64,000 nucleotides of DNA from Brevibacterium sp. 'Marine'. Its GTDB lineage: Bacteria; Actinomycetota; Actinomycetes; Actinomycetales; Brevibacteriaceae. Shown here in pieces: positions 52,084 through 60,006 of this stretch. The stretch covers positions 1,426,001 to 1,490,000 of the forward strand of contig NZ_CP051626.1 of assembly GCF_012844365.1 (NCBI RefSeq). The letters run 5' to 3'. The notes under the pieces were generated by a model. It saw nothing but the letters and a program-made list of their open reading frames with translations. It was not told where the DNA came from and did not search any database. The position numbers were made by a program, and so were the translations under genes. Position 1 is the first letter of the stretch. Every line of letters starts with the position of its first letter.

Positions 52084-52089
52084 AGACTG
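52084..52089 (+). promoter_or_regulatory. Candidate -10 (TAGACT) of the BCCT gene
   Basis: TAGACT about 90 bases before the start codon; identical hexamer as upstream of the BI-1 gene. The 227-base gap to the previous gene shows no other clear element. Confidence 0.25.
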
Positions 52090-52181
52090 GGCCGCTGCGA
52101 TTCCAGACGGAACGAGCATCGATACCCAACAGCCCCGCAGCCGACGGCAGAGTCAGCGGGGCACGGAAGGCAGCGCCACCC

Positions 52182-53759
52182 ATGAGCCAGACCAGCACCC
52201 GCACGGTCTCCGCCGATCAGGCGGCTGAGACGCCTCCTGCGACAGACGACCCCGGCCATATCGGCCCCCGCCGCCTCGACCGGCCCGTGGCCGGGGCGAG
52301 CGTGGGGATCCTCGCGAGCTTCGTCGCCCTCGCTCTCATCGTCCCTGATCGGATGTCGGGCTGGGTGGGGGCCGGGTTCGCCGCCTGTGCCGAGATCTTC
52401 GGGATGTACTGGCAGATCCTGCTGCTGGCCACATTCCTCATCGCGCTCGTCCTCGTCTTCACTCCCTGGGCGAAGGCCAGATTGGGCAACCAGGCGCGAC
52501 CGGACTTCAACCGCTTCTCCTGGATCGCGATGATCATGATGACCCTGCTCGCGGCAGGGGGAGTGTTCTGGGCGGCCGCCGAACCGATGTACCACTACAC
52601 CTCGAGACCACCGTATTTCTCCGACGGCGGCGGAGTCGACGCAGTGGCTGCAGCATTGGCCACAAGCTTCATCGACTGGGGCTTCCTCGCCTGGGCGATT
52701 CTCGGCTCGCTGGGTGCCATCGTCATGATGCGCGCTGCCGAGAAAGGCATGCCGCTTCGCCCCCGCAGCCTTCTGTATCCGATCATGGGCAGGCGTGCGG
52801 CCACCGGACCGATCGCTGCGATCGTCGACGTCGTGTGCGTGATCTCAGTCGCGGCAGGCACCATCGGCCCGGTCGGCTTCCTCGGCCTCCAGGTCTCCTA
52901 CGGTCTCAATTCGCTGTTCGGGATCCCCGACGTCTATCCCGTCCAGCTCCTCGTCATCGCGACGCTCACCGCGGTCGCCGGAGTCAGTGTCTTCTCCGGA
53001 GTCAACCGCGGCATCCGATTCCTCAGCTCCGCGAACGTGTGGTTGGCGCTGGGCCTCATGGCCGCGGTGCTCGTGCTCGGATCGGCGTGGTTCGTCGTCA
53101 AGAGCTTCTTCGACGGATTCGCCCTCTACGTCACCGACTTCTTCAGCATGACCCTCTACCGCGGAGACACCGAGTGGCTGTCCGGGTGGACCGTCTTCTT
53201 CTTCGGCTGGTTCCTCGGCTATGCGCCGCTGATGGCGATCTTCGTCGCCCGGATCTCCAAGGGCCGCACGGTCCGCGATCTGCTCATCAGCACGACGGTG
53301 CTGCCTCCCGTGGCCACGACCTTCTGGTTCACAGTGCTCGGCGGCACAGGCATCTTCCTTGAGCAGAAGTCGGACGGGGCGATCTCGGAGCCGCTCATGG
53401 AGGGCGGACTGCCCGCGGCGGTCATGGCGATCAGCGGTCACCTGCCGCTGTCGCTGGTCATCAGCCTCGGCTTCCTCGTCCTGACGATGACCTTCGTCGC
53501 CACGACCACGGACTCGATGTCGTTTGCGATGTCCCAGTCGTGCATGACCTCCGGGGAACCCTCTCCGAGGCTGCGCGCCACCTGGGCTCTGCTCATCGGC
53601 ATCACAGCCGCCGTGCTCATCAGCCTCGGCGACGGGGGAGTGGAGGCTCTGCAGTCGGCGATCGTCATCACCGCTGTGCCAGTGGGCTTCGTGATGCTGC
53701 CGGCGCTGGTCGCCGCTCCCGTCTACGTCCGGCAGATGGCGCGCGAACAGAAGGTGTGA
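52182..53759 (+). CDS. BCCT (betaine/carnitine/choline) family transporter
   Basis: A 525-residue, about 12-helix secondary transporter with cytosolic N- and C-termini. The BCCT framework is seen in segments MTLLAAGGVFWAAAEPMYHYTSRPPYF and the helix-8 block WLSGWTVFFFGWFLGYAPLMAIFVARISKGRTVRD. In well-known BCCT carriers that block is W-T-x-F-Y-W-x-W-W and forms an aromatic box for quaternary amines; here aromatic residues are mostly lost. The substrate is therefore probably not glycine betaine. The ATG has no clear ribosome site; no choline-oxidation genes nearby. Confidence 0.88.
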   Translation: MSQTSTRTVSADQAAETPPATDDPGHIGPRRLDRPVAGASVGILASFVALALIVPDRMSGWVGAGFAACAEIFGMYWQILLLATFLIALVLVFTPWAKARLGNQARPDFNRFSWIAMIMMTLLAAGGVFWAAAEPMYHYTSRPPYFSDGGGVDAVAAALATSFIDWGFLAWAILGSLGAIVMMRAAEKGMPLRPRSLLYPIMGRRAATGPIAAIVDVVCVISVAAGTIGPVGFLGLQVSYGLNSLFGIPDVYPVQLLVIATLTAVAGVSVFSGVNRGIRFLSSANVWLALGLMAAVLVLGSAWFVVKSFFDGFALYVTDFFSMTLYRGDTEWLSGWTVFFFGWFLGYAPLMAIFVARISKGRTVRDLLISTTVLPPVATTFWFTVLGGTGIFLEQKSDGAISEPLMEGGLPAAVMAISGHLPLSLVISLGFLVLTMTFVATTTDSMSFAMSQSCMTSGEPSPRLRATWALLIGITAAVLISLGDGGVEALQSAIVITAVPVGFVMLPALVAAPVYVRQMAREQKV

Positions 53760-53787
53760 GAACGGTCGGATCGGCGGCTGCGAGCCG

Positions 53788-54513
53788 TCAGCCCTGCGCG
53801 TGCTCCCCGTGTTCGTCGATCCACGTCCAACCGGGCGGCAGCGGTGCCCAGGCGGCGACCTCGCGGCCTGCCTTCGAGCTGTCGGCGAGGACGATGACAG
53901 CGCCGGCGCGCTCGGCGATGAGCTCCTTCGTCCGGGCCTCGTCGAGGCTCGGTTCGCCGAGCCCCTGAGCGGTGTCGACGGCATCAGCGCCGAGGAACGC
54001 GATGTCGACATGGATGCGGGCCAGTGCATGGTCCGACAGCGCCCCGGTCGTTCCGTGAGACAGGGTCGAGACCTCACCGCCGATCATGATGACAGTGGGT
54101 CCGGCAGGATGGGCAAGGGTCAGTGCGATCTCGAGGCCGCGGGTGACCACGGTGAGCTCGCTGCGGTCCCTGATCCTCTCGGCCAGACGCACAGCCGTCG
54201 ATCCGGCATCGAGGAAGACGGTGCGCACTCGCGCATCGTCGAGGCGTGCGAGAGCGCGGGCGGCGATGGCGTCCTTCGCTTCGGCCTGCTGTTCCATCCG
54301 TTCACCCAGCGGCGGTTCGACGTACCCTGCGGCAGCGGCTCCGCCGATGGTGCGGATGATCTCACCGTCTGCGGCCATATCGCGCAGGTCGCGGCGGATC
54401 GTCGATTCCGAGGTCTCGAGGGCCCCGGCCAGGCGGGGGATGCTCCACGATCCGGTCTTGAGCAGGCCGAGAATGGCTTCGCGGCGCCGCTGGGTCCCTG
54501 ATCGGATCGCCAT
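53788..54513 (-). CDS. DeoR family transcriptional repressor
   Basis: The 241-residue regulator starts MAIRSGTQRRREAILGLLKTGSWSIPRLAGALETSESTIRRDLRDMAADGEIIRTIGGA, a DeoR-type winged helix-turn-helix (residues about 8-60), then a DeoRC sugar-phosphate-sensing domain (IGGEVSTLSHGTTGALSDHALARIHVDIAFLGADAVD). It lies beside the four-carbon acid operon on the same strand, separated by a terminator from pdxA2, and likely represses it when a phosphorylated intermediate is absent. Ribosome site GAGGAGAGGAAG precedes the ATG. Confidence 0.92.
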   Translation of the reverse strand: MAIRSGTQRRREAILGLLKTGSWSIPRLAGALETSESTIRRDLRDMAADGEIIRTIGGAAAAGYVEPPLGERMEQQAEAKDAIAARALARLDDARVRTVFLDAGSTAVRLAERIRDRSELTVVTRGLEIALTLAHPAGPTVIMIGGEVSTLSHGTTGALSDHALARIHVDIAFLGADAVDTAQGLGEPSLDEARTKELIAERAGAVIVLADSSKAGREVAAWAPLPPGWTWIDEHGEHAQG

Positions 54514-54539
54514 CTGTCTTCCTCTCCTCGGTCACGGAG

Positions 54540-54567
54540 CCGACCGCGGCTCAGTCGCCGCGGTCGG
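54540..54567 (-). terminator. Hairpin terminator after the pdxA2-like gene
   Basis: An 11-bp perfect stem CCGACCGCGGC/GCCGCGGTCGG with loop TCAGTC lies between the PdxA2-like stop and the DeoR start, limiting read-through into the regulator gene. Confidence 0.75.
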
Positions 54568-54581
54568 TCATATGACTCAGC

Positions 54582-55628
54582 CTACTTCGGCAGGTACTCC
54601 GCGCGGATGCCGTCGACGAACGGCGCGTAACCGATCGCCGCCCGGTAGGCCGAGCGCATGGTGCCCGCATCGGCGATGCCCTGACCAGCGATGTCGAAGG
54701 CCGTGCCGTGATCGACGGAGGTGCGCAGGATGGGCAGGCCCACAGTGACCGAGATCGTCCCATCGAAGTCGAAGGTCTTCGACGCGATGTGTCCCTGGTC
54801 GTGGTACTGCGAGAGGATGCCGTCGAAGCGGCCGGTCAGCCCCTGATGGAAGACGGAATCGGCCGGGATCGGTCCGGCGACTTCGAAGGCGCCACCGGCA
54901 TTGACCTTCTCGACGGCCGGACGGAGGATCTCGATCTCCTCGTCGCCGAAGGCGCCGTTCTCACCACCGTGCGGGTTGAGCGCGGCGACGGCCAGCCTCG
55001 GCGAGGCGACGCCGTAGAGCTGCAGGGCACGATGGGCGCGTTCGATCGAGTCGATCTGGGTCTCGACGGTGAGGGCGTCGATGGCCTTGCGCAGGGACAT
55101 GTGGCGGGTGGCAAAGAAGATCTGGAGTTTGTGGTCGGGGACTTTGGTGTTCTCCACGACGAACATCGTGTCCTGCTTCGTCACTCCGGTCAGCTCACCG
55201 AGCATCTCGGTGTGCCCGAGGTGCTGCGATCCGGACTTCCACACGGCTTCCTTGTTGATGGGGCCGGTGACGATGCCGGCGACCTGCTGATCCATGGCCG
55301 CCTGGGTGGCGATCTCGATCGCGGCCACCGAAGCCCTGCCGGCGCGAGCGTCGACGACGCCCCACTCGGGAAGGTCATCGCCGAGCACGCCGATGTCGAA
55401 GATGTCGATGACACCTTCGCCGGCCGACGGGGTCGACCAGTCGGAGATGGCGCGCAGCTCGACATCGAGTCCGAGGACGTCGACGGCACGTCTCATCACG
55501 GCCAGATCCGCGACGGCGATTCCGTGCTGATCGTCTCTGCCCGCGAACTCCGCGAGCACGGTGGCGGTGATCTCCGGTCCGATTCCGACGGGATCGCCCA
55601 CGGTCACGGCGAGTGCTGGTGCTGTCAT
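54582..55628 (-). CDS. pdxA2: PdxA2-like four-carbon acid 4-phosphate dehydrogenase
   Basis: A 348-residue NAD-dependent, metal-binding beta-decarboxylating dehydrogenase of the PdxA family. N-terminal VTVGDPVGIGPEIT, then GPINKEAVWKSGSQHLGHTEMLGELTG (His ligand), ALNPHGGENGAFGDEE (metal His) and YHDQGHIASKTFDFDGTISVTVGLPILRTSVDHGTAFDIAG. PdxA proper acts in pyridoxal 5'-phosphate synthesis, whereas PdxA2 works on D-threonate or D-erythronate 4-phosphate. Pairing with a DUF1537 kinase strongly suggests the second role. A GAGGAGACAG ribosome site sits before the ATG. Confidence 0.88.
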   Translation of the reverse strand: MTAPALAVTVGDPVGIGPEITATVLAEFAGRDDQHGIAVADLAVMRRAVDVLGLDVELRAISDWSTPSAGEGVIDIFDIGVLGDDLPEWGVVDARAGRASVAAIEIATQAAMDQQVAGIVTGPINKEAVWKSGSQHLGHTEMLGELTGVTKQDTMFVVENTKVPDHKLQIFFATRHMSLRKAIDALTVETQIDSIERAHRALQLYGVASPRLAVAALNPHGGENGAFGDEEIEILRPAVEKVNAGGAFEVAGPIPADSVFHQGLTGRFDGILSQYHDQGHIASKTFDFDGTISVTVGLPILRTSVDHGTAFDIAGQGIADAGTMRSAYRAAIGYAPFVDGIRAEYLPK

Positions 55629-55693
55629 TGCTGTCTCCTCAGATGGTTCGGATTTTGGCGGCGGGTGGGGGTGCATGGTTCGTCGTGCACGAT

Positions 55694-57103
55694 TCAGTCT
55701 CGTCTGACGCGGGCGGTGGTCGACAGGAATTCGAGACATTCGACGGCAGTGGCGGCGTTGCCGATGAGACCGCCCTTGGTGACGATCGGCAGTCCGTCGG
55801 CGCGCCCGCCGACGAGGCGGCCTCCCACGGCCAGGGGCACGATCTCCTTGTCGATTTCCATCCCCATTGCGCCGAGCTCGCGCATCACCGTGGCGGTGAC
55901 GTCTCCGCCGGTCGTGTAGAGGCCGGAGATCGGGATGGTGGAGATGACCGTTGAGGCGATCAGTGCCAATCGCCGTGTCGTCTGCTCGGATTCGGCATCG
56001 GTGAGTTCGCGCAGATCGCTGGACTCGAGGACGGTGGCGATGACGATCGCCCGCGCCGAGGCGGCCTGATCGATGAGGCCCAGTGTGGCCTCGACATCGG
56101 GCAGGCCCGCGTCGTCCACGGGTGCACGGAGGACCGTGACCGTGGGGTCCTCGGCCACGGCCGCGAGCTGAGAGCGGGTGACCTCGGTGGCCGAGCCCGA
56201 GATGCCGAGCAGGATGCCATCGGCACGAGCAGGCAGCCGTGACTGGGCCAGGGCGAGGCTGCCGGGCCCGGGATCGATGGTCACCCAGTCCAACAGCTCA
56301 CCGTCGGCCAGACCTGCGCGGTTGCGGATCTCCGGACTGGCCGCTTCGGCGAGGTCGTGGCTGATCTCAGCGATGACGGAACCGACGAGCTCGATATGGT
56401 CGGTGGTCAGGGCATCGGCGATGAGCACGTCGGCCCCTTCCCCGATGGCGTCGAGCACGGCGGTGGCCACGGCCTCACGGCCGGCCAGGACGGTCGCGAT
56501 AGCGATGACGTGACAGTCGAGATCCGTGCCGGCGGCGAGGATCTCCTCGATGACGGAGGTGTGCATGGGGGAGCGGACATCGTAGGCGAGCTCGGTGTGT
56601 TCGAGCAGGCGACCGCCCAGCAGCTGCCGCCCCTGCACGGTGGTTCTGCCGGCGGCAGGGAAGGCCGGCACGCACAGTCCCAGGACGCGGCACTGCGGAC
56701 CGTCGGGCGCGGTCAGTGCACGCCTGCGCGCCGAGATGGCGGCGGCTGCAGCCGGCCCGACGTTGCCGCGCAGAGTGGTGTCGATGCGGCAGGCCACGAG
56801 GTCGACGGCACCGGCGGACTCGATGAGTTCTGAGTAGACCGTGCCGGCCTGCTGCGGCGGCAGGTGGCGGGAGTCGGTGTTGACGACGACCGCATCGAAG
56901 TCATCGAGCAGACCTCCGAGATCGACGCCACCGGCCGGGCTGGTGTCGGTGACGGTGATCGTTCGCAGCCCCGCCTCGGCGAACAGGGCCCCGCAGGCGT
57001 TGCCGCCGGTGAGGTCGTCGGCGACGATGAGGATGCGCGGGCTCGCCTGCGCCGAGGGGGAAGCTGCCGTCGTGCCGGGATCCGGCATGTGGGAGGTGCT
57101 CAT
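55694..57103 (-). CDS. Four-carbon acid sugar kinase (DUF1537)
   Basis: The 469-residue two-domain kinase begins (residue 24 onward) with ILIVADDLTGGNACGALFAEAGLRTI, matching the Four-carbon acid sugar kinase N-domain (DDLTG). The C-terminal nucleotide-binding domain has LYTTGGDVTATVMRELGAMGMEIDKEIVPLAVGGRL, the conserved TGGD motif. It probably phosphorylates D-threonate or a related tetronate at C4 to feed the PdxA2-like enzyme. Its ATG overlaps the stop of the GntP permease gene by four bases, so the two are translationally coupled. The exact stereoisomer cannot be predicted. Confidence 0.9.
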   Translation of the reverse strand: MSTSHMPDPGTTAASPSAQASPRILIVADDLTGGNACGALFAEAGLRTITVTDTSPAGGVDLGGLLDDFDAVVVNTDSRHLPPQQAGTVYSELIESAGAVDLVACRIDTTLRGNVGPAAAAAISARRRALTAPDGPQCRVLGLCVPAFPAAGRTTVQGRQLLGGRLLEHTELAYDVRSPMHTSVIEEILAAGTDLDCHVIAIATVLAGREAVATAVLDAIGEGADVLIADALTTDHIELVGSVIAEISHDLAEAASPEIRNRAGLADGELLDWVTIDPGPGSLALAQSRLPARADGILLGISGSATEVTRSQLAAVAEDPTVTVLRAPVDDAGLPDVEATLGLIDQAASARAIVIATVLESSDLRELTDAESEQTTRRLALIASTVISTIPISGLYTTGGDVTATVMRELGAMGMEIDKEIVPLAVGGRLVGGRADGLPIVTKGGLIGNAATAVECLEFLSTTARVRRD

Positions 57104-58596
57104 ACGATCAAGTCGAGCACGAACAGCAGCGGAAGGGAACAGATCCACACGGCAGTGGTGATTCCCGACCAGCCCTTGATGGCGTTGATGCCGTCGAGTC
57201 CGGCGAATCGGGTGACGACCCAGAAGTAGGAGTCGTTGAAGTAGGAGAAGACCATCGAACCGGCGGTGCAGGCCATGACGGCCACGAGCGGATCGAGTCC
57301 CAGCGGGGCGATGAGCGGAGCCGTCACCGAGGCAGCGGTGATCATCGCGACCGTACCCGATCCCTGAGCCAGGCGGACGAAGGAGGCGATGAGGAACGGG
57401 ACGAGAAGCGCGGGCAGGCTGATCGAGGCGATCGCCTCGGCGAGGGCGTCACCGACACCCGATTCGCGCAGGACCAGTCCGAAGCTGCCGCCGGCGCCGG
57501 TGATGAGGAGGATGAGACCGGCCGAGGCGGCACCGTCGGCCAGCCAGCTCTGCACCTGATTGCGTGGGGTCACACGGGGCAGCAGCGTGTAGACGGCGAG
57601 GATGAGGCCGATGATCAGGGCGACGACCGGGTTGCCGAAGAATGCCAGCGGAGCGACCCAGGCGGAGGGTTCGTACGCGTCGCCGGCGAGCTCTCCCTGT
57701 GCGCTCTTGTCGATTGCGGTGCCGACCGTGTTGGCCACGATGAGCAGCAACGGGACGATGAGCGGCAGGAAGCCGAGGAAGGCGCCGGGCTTCTTGACAG
57801 GGCCAGCGGACCGGTCGGCGCCGGCCGCGTCCTCCGACGTCGCGGAGTCGGTGGAGCTGTCGCCGGAGTGCTCATGGTCGCCCGTGAGGGTGGACACCCT
57901 GGATGATCCTTCGTCGGTGCCCTCCGCCGAGGCGGCCGAGACCTCGGAATAGACGTCGTGCCTGACCTTGCTGTTGAGCACGGGTTCGAGCTTCGGCCCG
58001 ATCCAGCGCGCGTAGACGACGACCACGGGCAGGAGGATGACGGTGAAGACGATGCCGGCGAGGATGACCGATCCGATGTCGGCACCGAGGATGCCGGTGG
58101 CAGCCAAAGGGCCCGGCGTCGGCGGCACCATGTGATGAGTCAGGGTCATACCGCAGCCCAGAGCCAGCGCGAGGGTGACGTAGCCGCCCTTCTTCACGCG
58201 GGCGATCGAACGAGCCAGCGGATTCATGATCACGTAGCCGGAGTCGCAGAAGACGGGGATGGACACGAGCGAGCCGACGGTTCCCATCGCCCACGGCTCA
58301 CGGCCCTTGCCGAAGGCACGGAGGAAGGCGCGGGCGAGGGAGTCGGCGGCTCCGGAGACTTCGAGGATCTTGCCGATGCCGACGCCGAGGCCGATGACGA
58401 TGCCGATGCTGGCCAGGGTGTCGCCGAAGCCGGTGGTGATCGAGTCGATGATCGAGAGCAGATCCTGACCGGCGACGATGCCGGTGACGACGGCCGCCAG
58501 AAGCAGGGCGATGAAGGCGTCGAGTCGGGTTGCGAGCACGATGACGACGATCGTCACGATGCCGGCGGCCAACGCCAGTATGAGTTGCAGGTCCAT
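57100..58596 (-). CDS. GntP family gluconate/tetronate permease
   Basis: This 498-residue membrane transporter with about 12-14 helices has GntP features: IIDSITTGFGDTLASIGIVIGLGVGIGKILEVSGAADSLA near the N-terminus and VIMNPLARSIARVKKGGYVTLALALGCGMTLTHHMVPPTPGPLAATGILGADIG, and the C-terminal SGTVAMITAASVTAPLIAPLGLDPLV block. A polar loop of about 70 residues rich in Ser, Glu and Asp lies in the middle. It is first in the operon and imports the four-carbon acid or another sugar acid. GCGGAGGA precedes the ATG. Confidence 0.92.
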   Translation of the reverse strand: MDLQLILALAAGIVTIVVIVLATRLDAFIALLLAAVVTGIVAGQDLLSIIDSITTGFGDTLASIGIVIGLGVGIGKILEVSGAADSLARAFLRAFGKGREPWAMGTVGSLVSIPVFCDSGYVIMNPLARSIARVKKGGYVTLALALGCGMTLTHHMVPPTPGPLAATGILGADIGSVILAGIVFTVILLPVVVVYARWIGPKLEPVLNSKVRHDVYSEVSAASAEGTDEGSSRVSTLTGDHEHSGDSSTDSATSEDAAGADRSAGPVKKPGAFLGFLPLIVPLLLIVANTVGTAIDKSAQGELAGDAYEPSAWVAPLAFFGNPVVALIIGLILAVYTLLPRVTPRNQVQSWLADGAASAGLILLITGAGGSFGLVLRESGVGDALAEAIASISLPALLVPFLIASFVRLAQGSGTVAMITAASVTAPLIAPLGLDPLVAVMACTAGSMVFSYFNDSYFWVVTRFAGLDGINAIKGWSGITTAVWICSLPLLFVLDLIV

Positions 58597-58710
58597 GGGG
58601 TCCTCCGCGGTGAGGCCGGCTCGCAGGCGAGCCAGGGTGTGTGGTTCTCATTGACTTCGACACGACCTGCGATGCCCGAGGGCAGTCGACGATCAGAAGC
58701 GAAGTTGAAC

Positions 58711-58750
58711 AGTATGAGCAAGTATGAGTCATAACTGCACGTTGATGCAA
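58711..58750 (-). promoter_or_regulatory. Promoter and tandem DeoR-type repeats for the GntP-kinase-PdxA2 operon
   Basis: On the minus strand, TTGCAT (58745-58750) and CATACT (58721-58726) are spaced 18 bases as -35 and -10. Two direct repeats AGTATGAG (58711-58718 and 58721-58728), 10 bp apart, overlap the -10 and start region. Tandem repeats one helical turn apart fit a DeoR-family repressor site, so the nearby DeoR protein is the likely ligand-controlled repressor. The rest of the 203-base gap shows no gene. Confidence 0.6.
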
Positions 58751-58799
58751 TGTTTGCGGAGGTGCGTTCCTCCCGCGGGGAGGGTGCGTGAATGCGGGG

Positions 58800-59861
58800 T
58801 CAGGCGCGAGGGTCGACGATGATCTTCACGTGGTGCTCGTTGTTGCTGATGAGTTCGTCGAAGCCGCCCGTGATGAGCTCGTCCAGGCCGATGCGTGCGG
58901 TGATGAAGGCTGAGAGATCGATGGTGCCGCCGGCGGCCAGTCTGATCGTCTCCGGGTGGTCGCCGGAGTAGCCGATCGTTCCTCGCAGGTCGATCTCCTT
59001 GAGGACCAGCTTCGGCATATCGACCTCGGGCTTGTGCCCCCAGATGGAGACGTTGACGATGACTCCGCCGGGACGGACGGCGTCGAGGAGCATGTCCAGA
59101 ACCGCGGGGACGGACGAGCATTCGAATCCCACGTCGGCTCCACGTCCGCCCGTGCGCTCGCGGACGGTTTCGGCGACGTCGGACTCACGCGGGTCGAAGA
59201 CCTCGTCGGCGACGCCTGTTGAGAGTGCCATCTGCTTGCGCGCCTCGGAGAGCTCGGAGATGTAGACGGTCAGTCCTTTGGCTTTGAGGACGGCGGCAGT
59301 GAGGAGGCCGATGGGTCCTGCGCCGCCGACGATGGCGGTCTGGCCGGATGCGGCGTCCGAGCGAACGACTGCGTGGTGGGCGACTGACAATGGTTCGATC
59401 AACGCAGCCTGATCGAGCGGAATATCGCCGATCGGGTGCACCCAGCGACGCTGCACGACGATCTTCTCCGACAGTCCGCCGCCATGGCCGCCGAGGCCGA
59501 TGAAGTTCATGTCCTTCGACAGCTGATAGCTCTGGCCGGGGCCGGTGTCGACGTCTTCGGCAATGATGTAGGGCTCGACGACGACGTTCTGGCCGACGTT
59601 CAGGTCGGTGACGCCTTCGCCGAGGTGGGTGATCGTGCCGGAGAACTCGTGCCCCATGGTCACTGGGGCTGATTCGCCGGAGATCGGATGCGGGTGGCCC
59701 GCCGGCGGGACGAAGATCGGCCCCTCCAGATATTCGTGGAGATCGGTTCCGCAGATCCCGCACCAGGCGACGTCGATGGCGACTGTGCCTGGCCGCAATT
59801 CGGGTTCTGGGATGTCTTCGATTCGGATGTCTTTGCGAGCGTGGAATCGTGCTGCCCTCAT
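58800..59861 (-). CDS. Zn-dependent alcohol/polyol dehydrogenase (butanediol dehydrogenase-like)
   Basis: A 353-residue MDR dehydrogenase. The catalytic zinc motif is CGICGTDLHEY plus GHEFSG, the NAD segment is AIVGGAGPIGLLTAAVLKAKGLTVYISELSEARKQMAL. In typical butanediol or sorbitol dehydrogenases a four-Cys structural zinc loop follows EPY; here it reads AEDVDTGPGQSYQLSKDMNF and has no Cys. It is in the same orientation as the tetronate operon, ends 49 bases upstream of that operon's promoter, and could oxidise a tetritol or similar polyol feeding it. The AAAGGA ribosome site precedes the ATG at 59861. Confidence 0.88.
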   Translation of the reverse strand: MRAARFHARKDIRIEDIPEPELRPGTVAIDVAWCGICGTDLHEYLEGPIFVPPAGHPHPISGESAPVTMGHEFSGTITHLGEGVTDLNVGQNVVVEPYIIAEDVDTGPGQSYQLSKDMNFIGLGGHGGGLSEKIVVQRRWVHPIGDIPLDQAALIEPLSVAHHAVVRSDAASGQTAIVGGAGPIGLLTAAVLKAKGLTVYISELSEARKQMALSTGVADEVFDPRESDVAETVRERTGGRGADVGFECSSVPAVLDMLLDAVRPGGVIVNVSIWGHKPEVDMPKLVLKEIDLRGTIGYSGDHPETIRLAAGGTIDLSAFITARIGLDELITGGFDELISNNEHHVKIIVDPRA

Positions 59862-59971
59862 GATGAGTCCTTTCGTGGGGCGTATCCGTGCCATTCGGTG
59901 TTCTTCGACGCTAGAGCGCTTGCGACGTGAGAGCCAGGGTTGCAGGCGATTGCATATGAGGGGCATCACCA

Positions 59972-60000
59972 TTGATTTATACCCCCTAGGGGTATAGATT
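59972..60000 (+). promoter_or_regulatory. copB promoter (-35 TTGATT, 17-bp spacer, -10 TAGATT)
   Basis: TTGATT (59972-59977) and TAGATT (59995-60000) are separated by 17 bases, filled by the CsoR-like palindrome. Transcription would start about 60007, the ATG of the ATPase, so translation is leaderless. Confidence 0.65.
59978..59996. promoter_or_regulatory. CsoR-type copper operator
   Basis: The 19-bp palindrome TATACCCC-CTA-GGGGTATA has the C4/G4 arms typical of CsoR/RcnR-family operators. It lies between and partly over the -35 and -10 of the copper ATPase promoter, so apo-CsoR would block transcription until Cu(I) binds. The csoR gene is not in the window. Confidence 0.85.
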
Positions 60001-60006
60001 GTGGGT

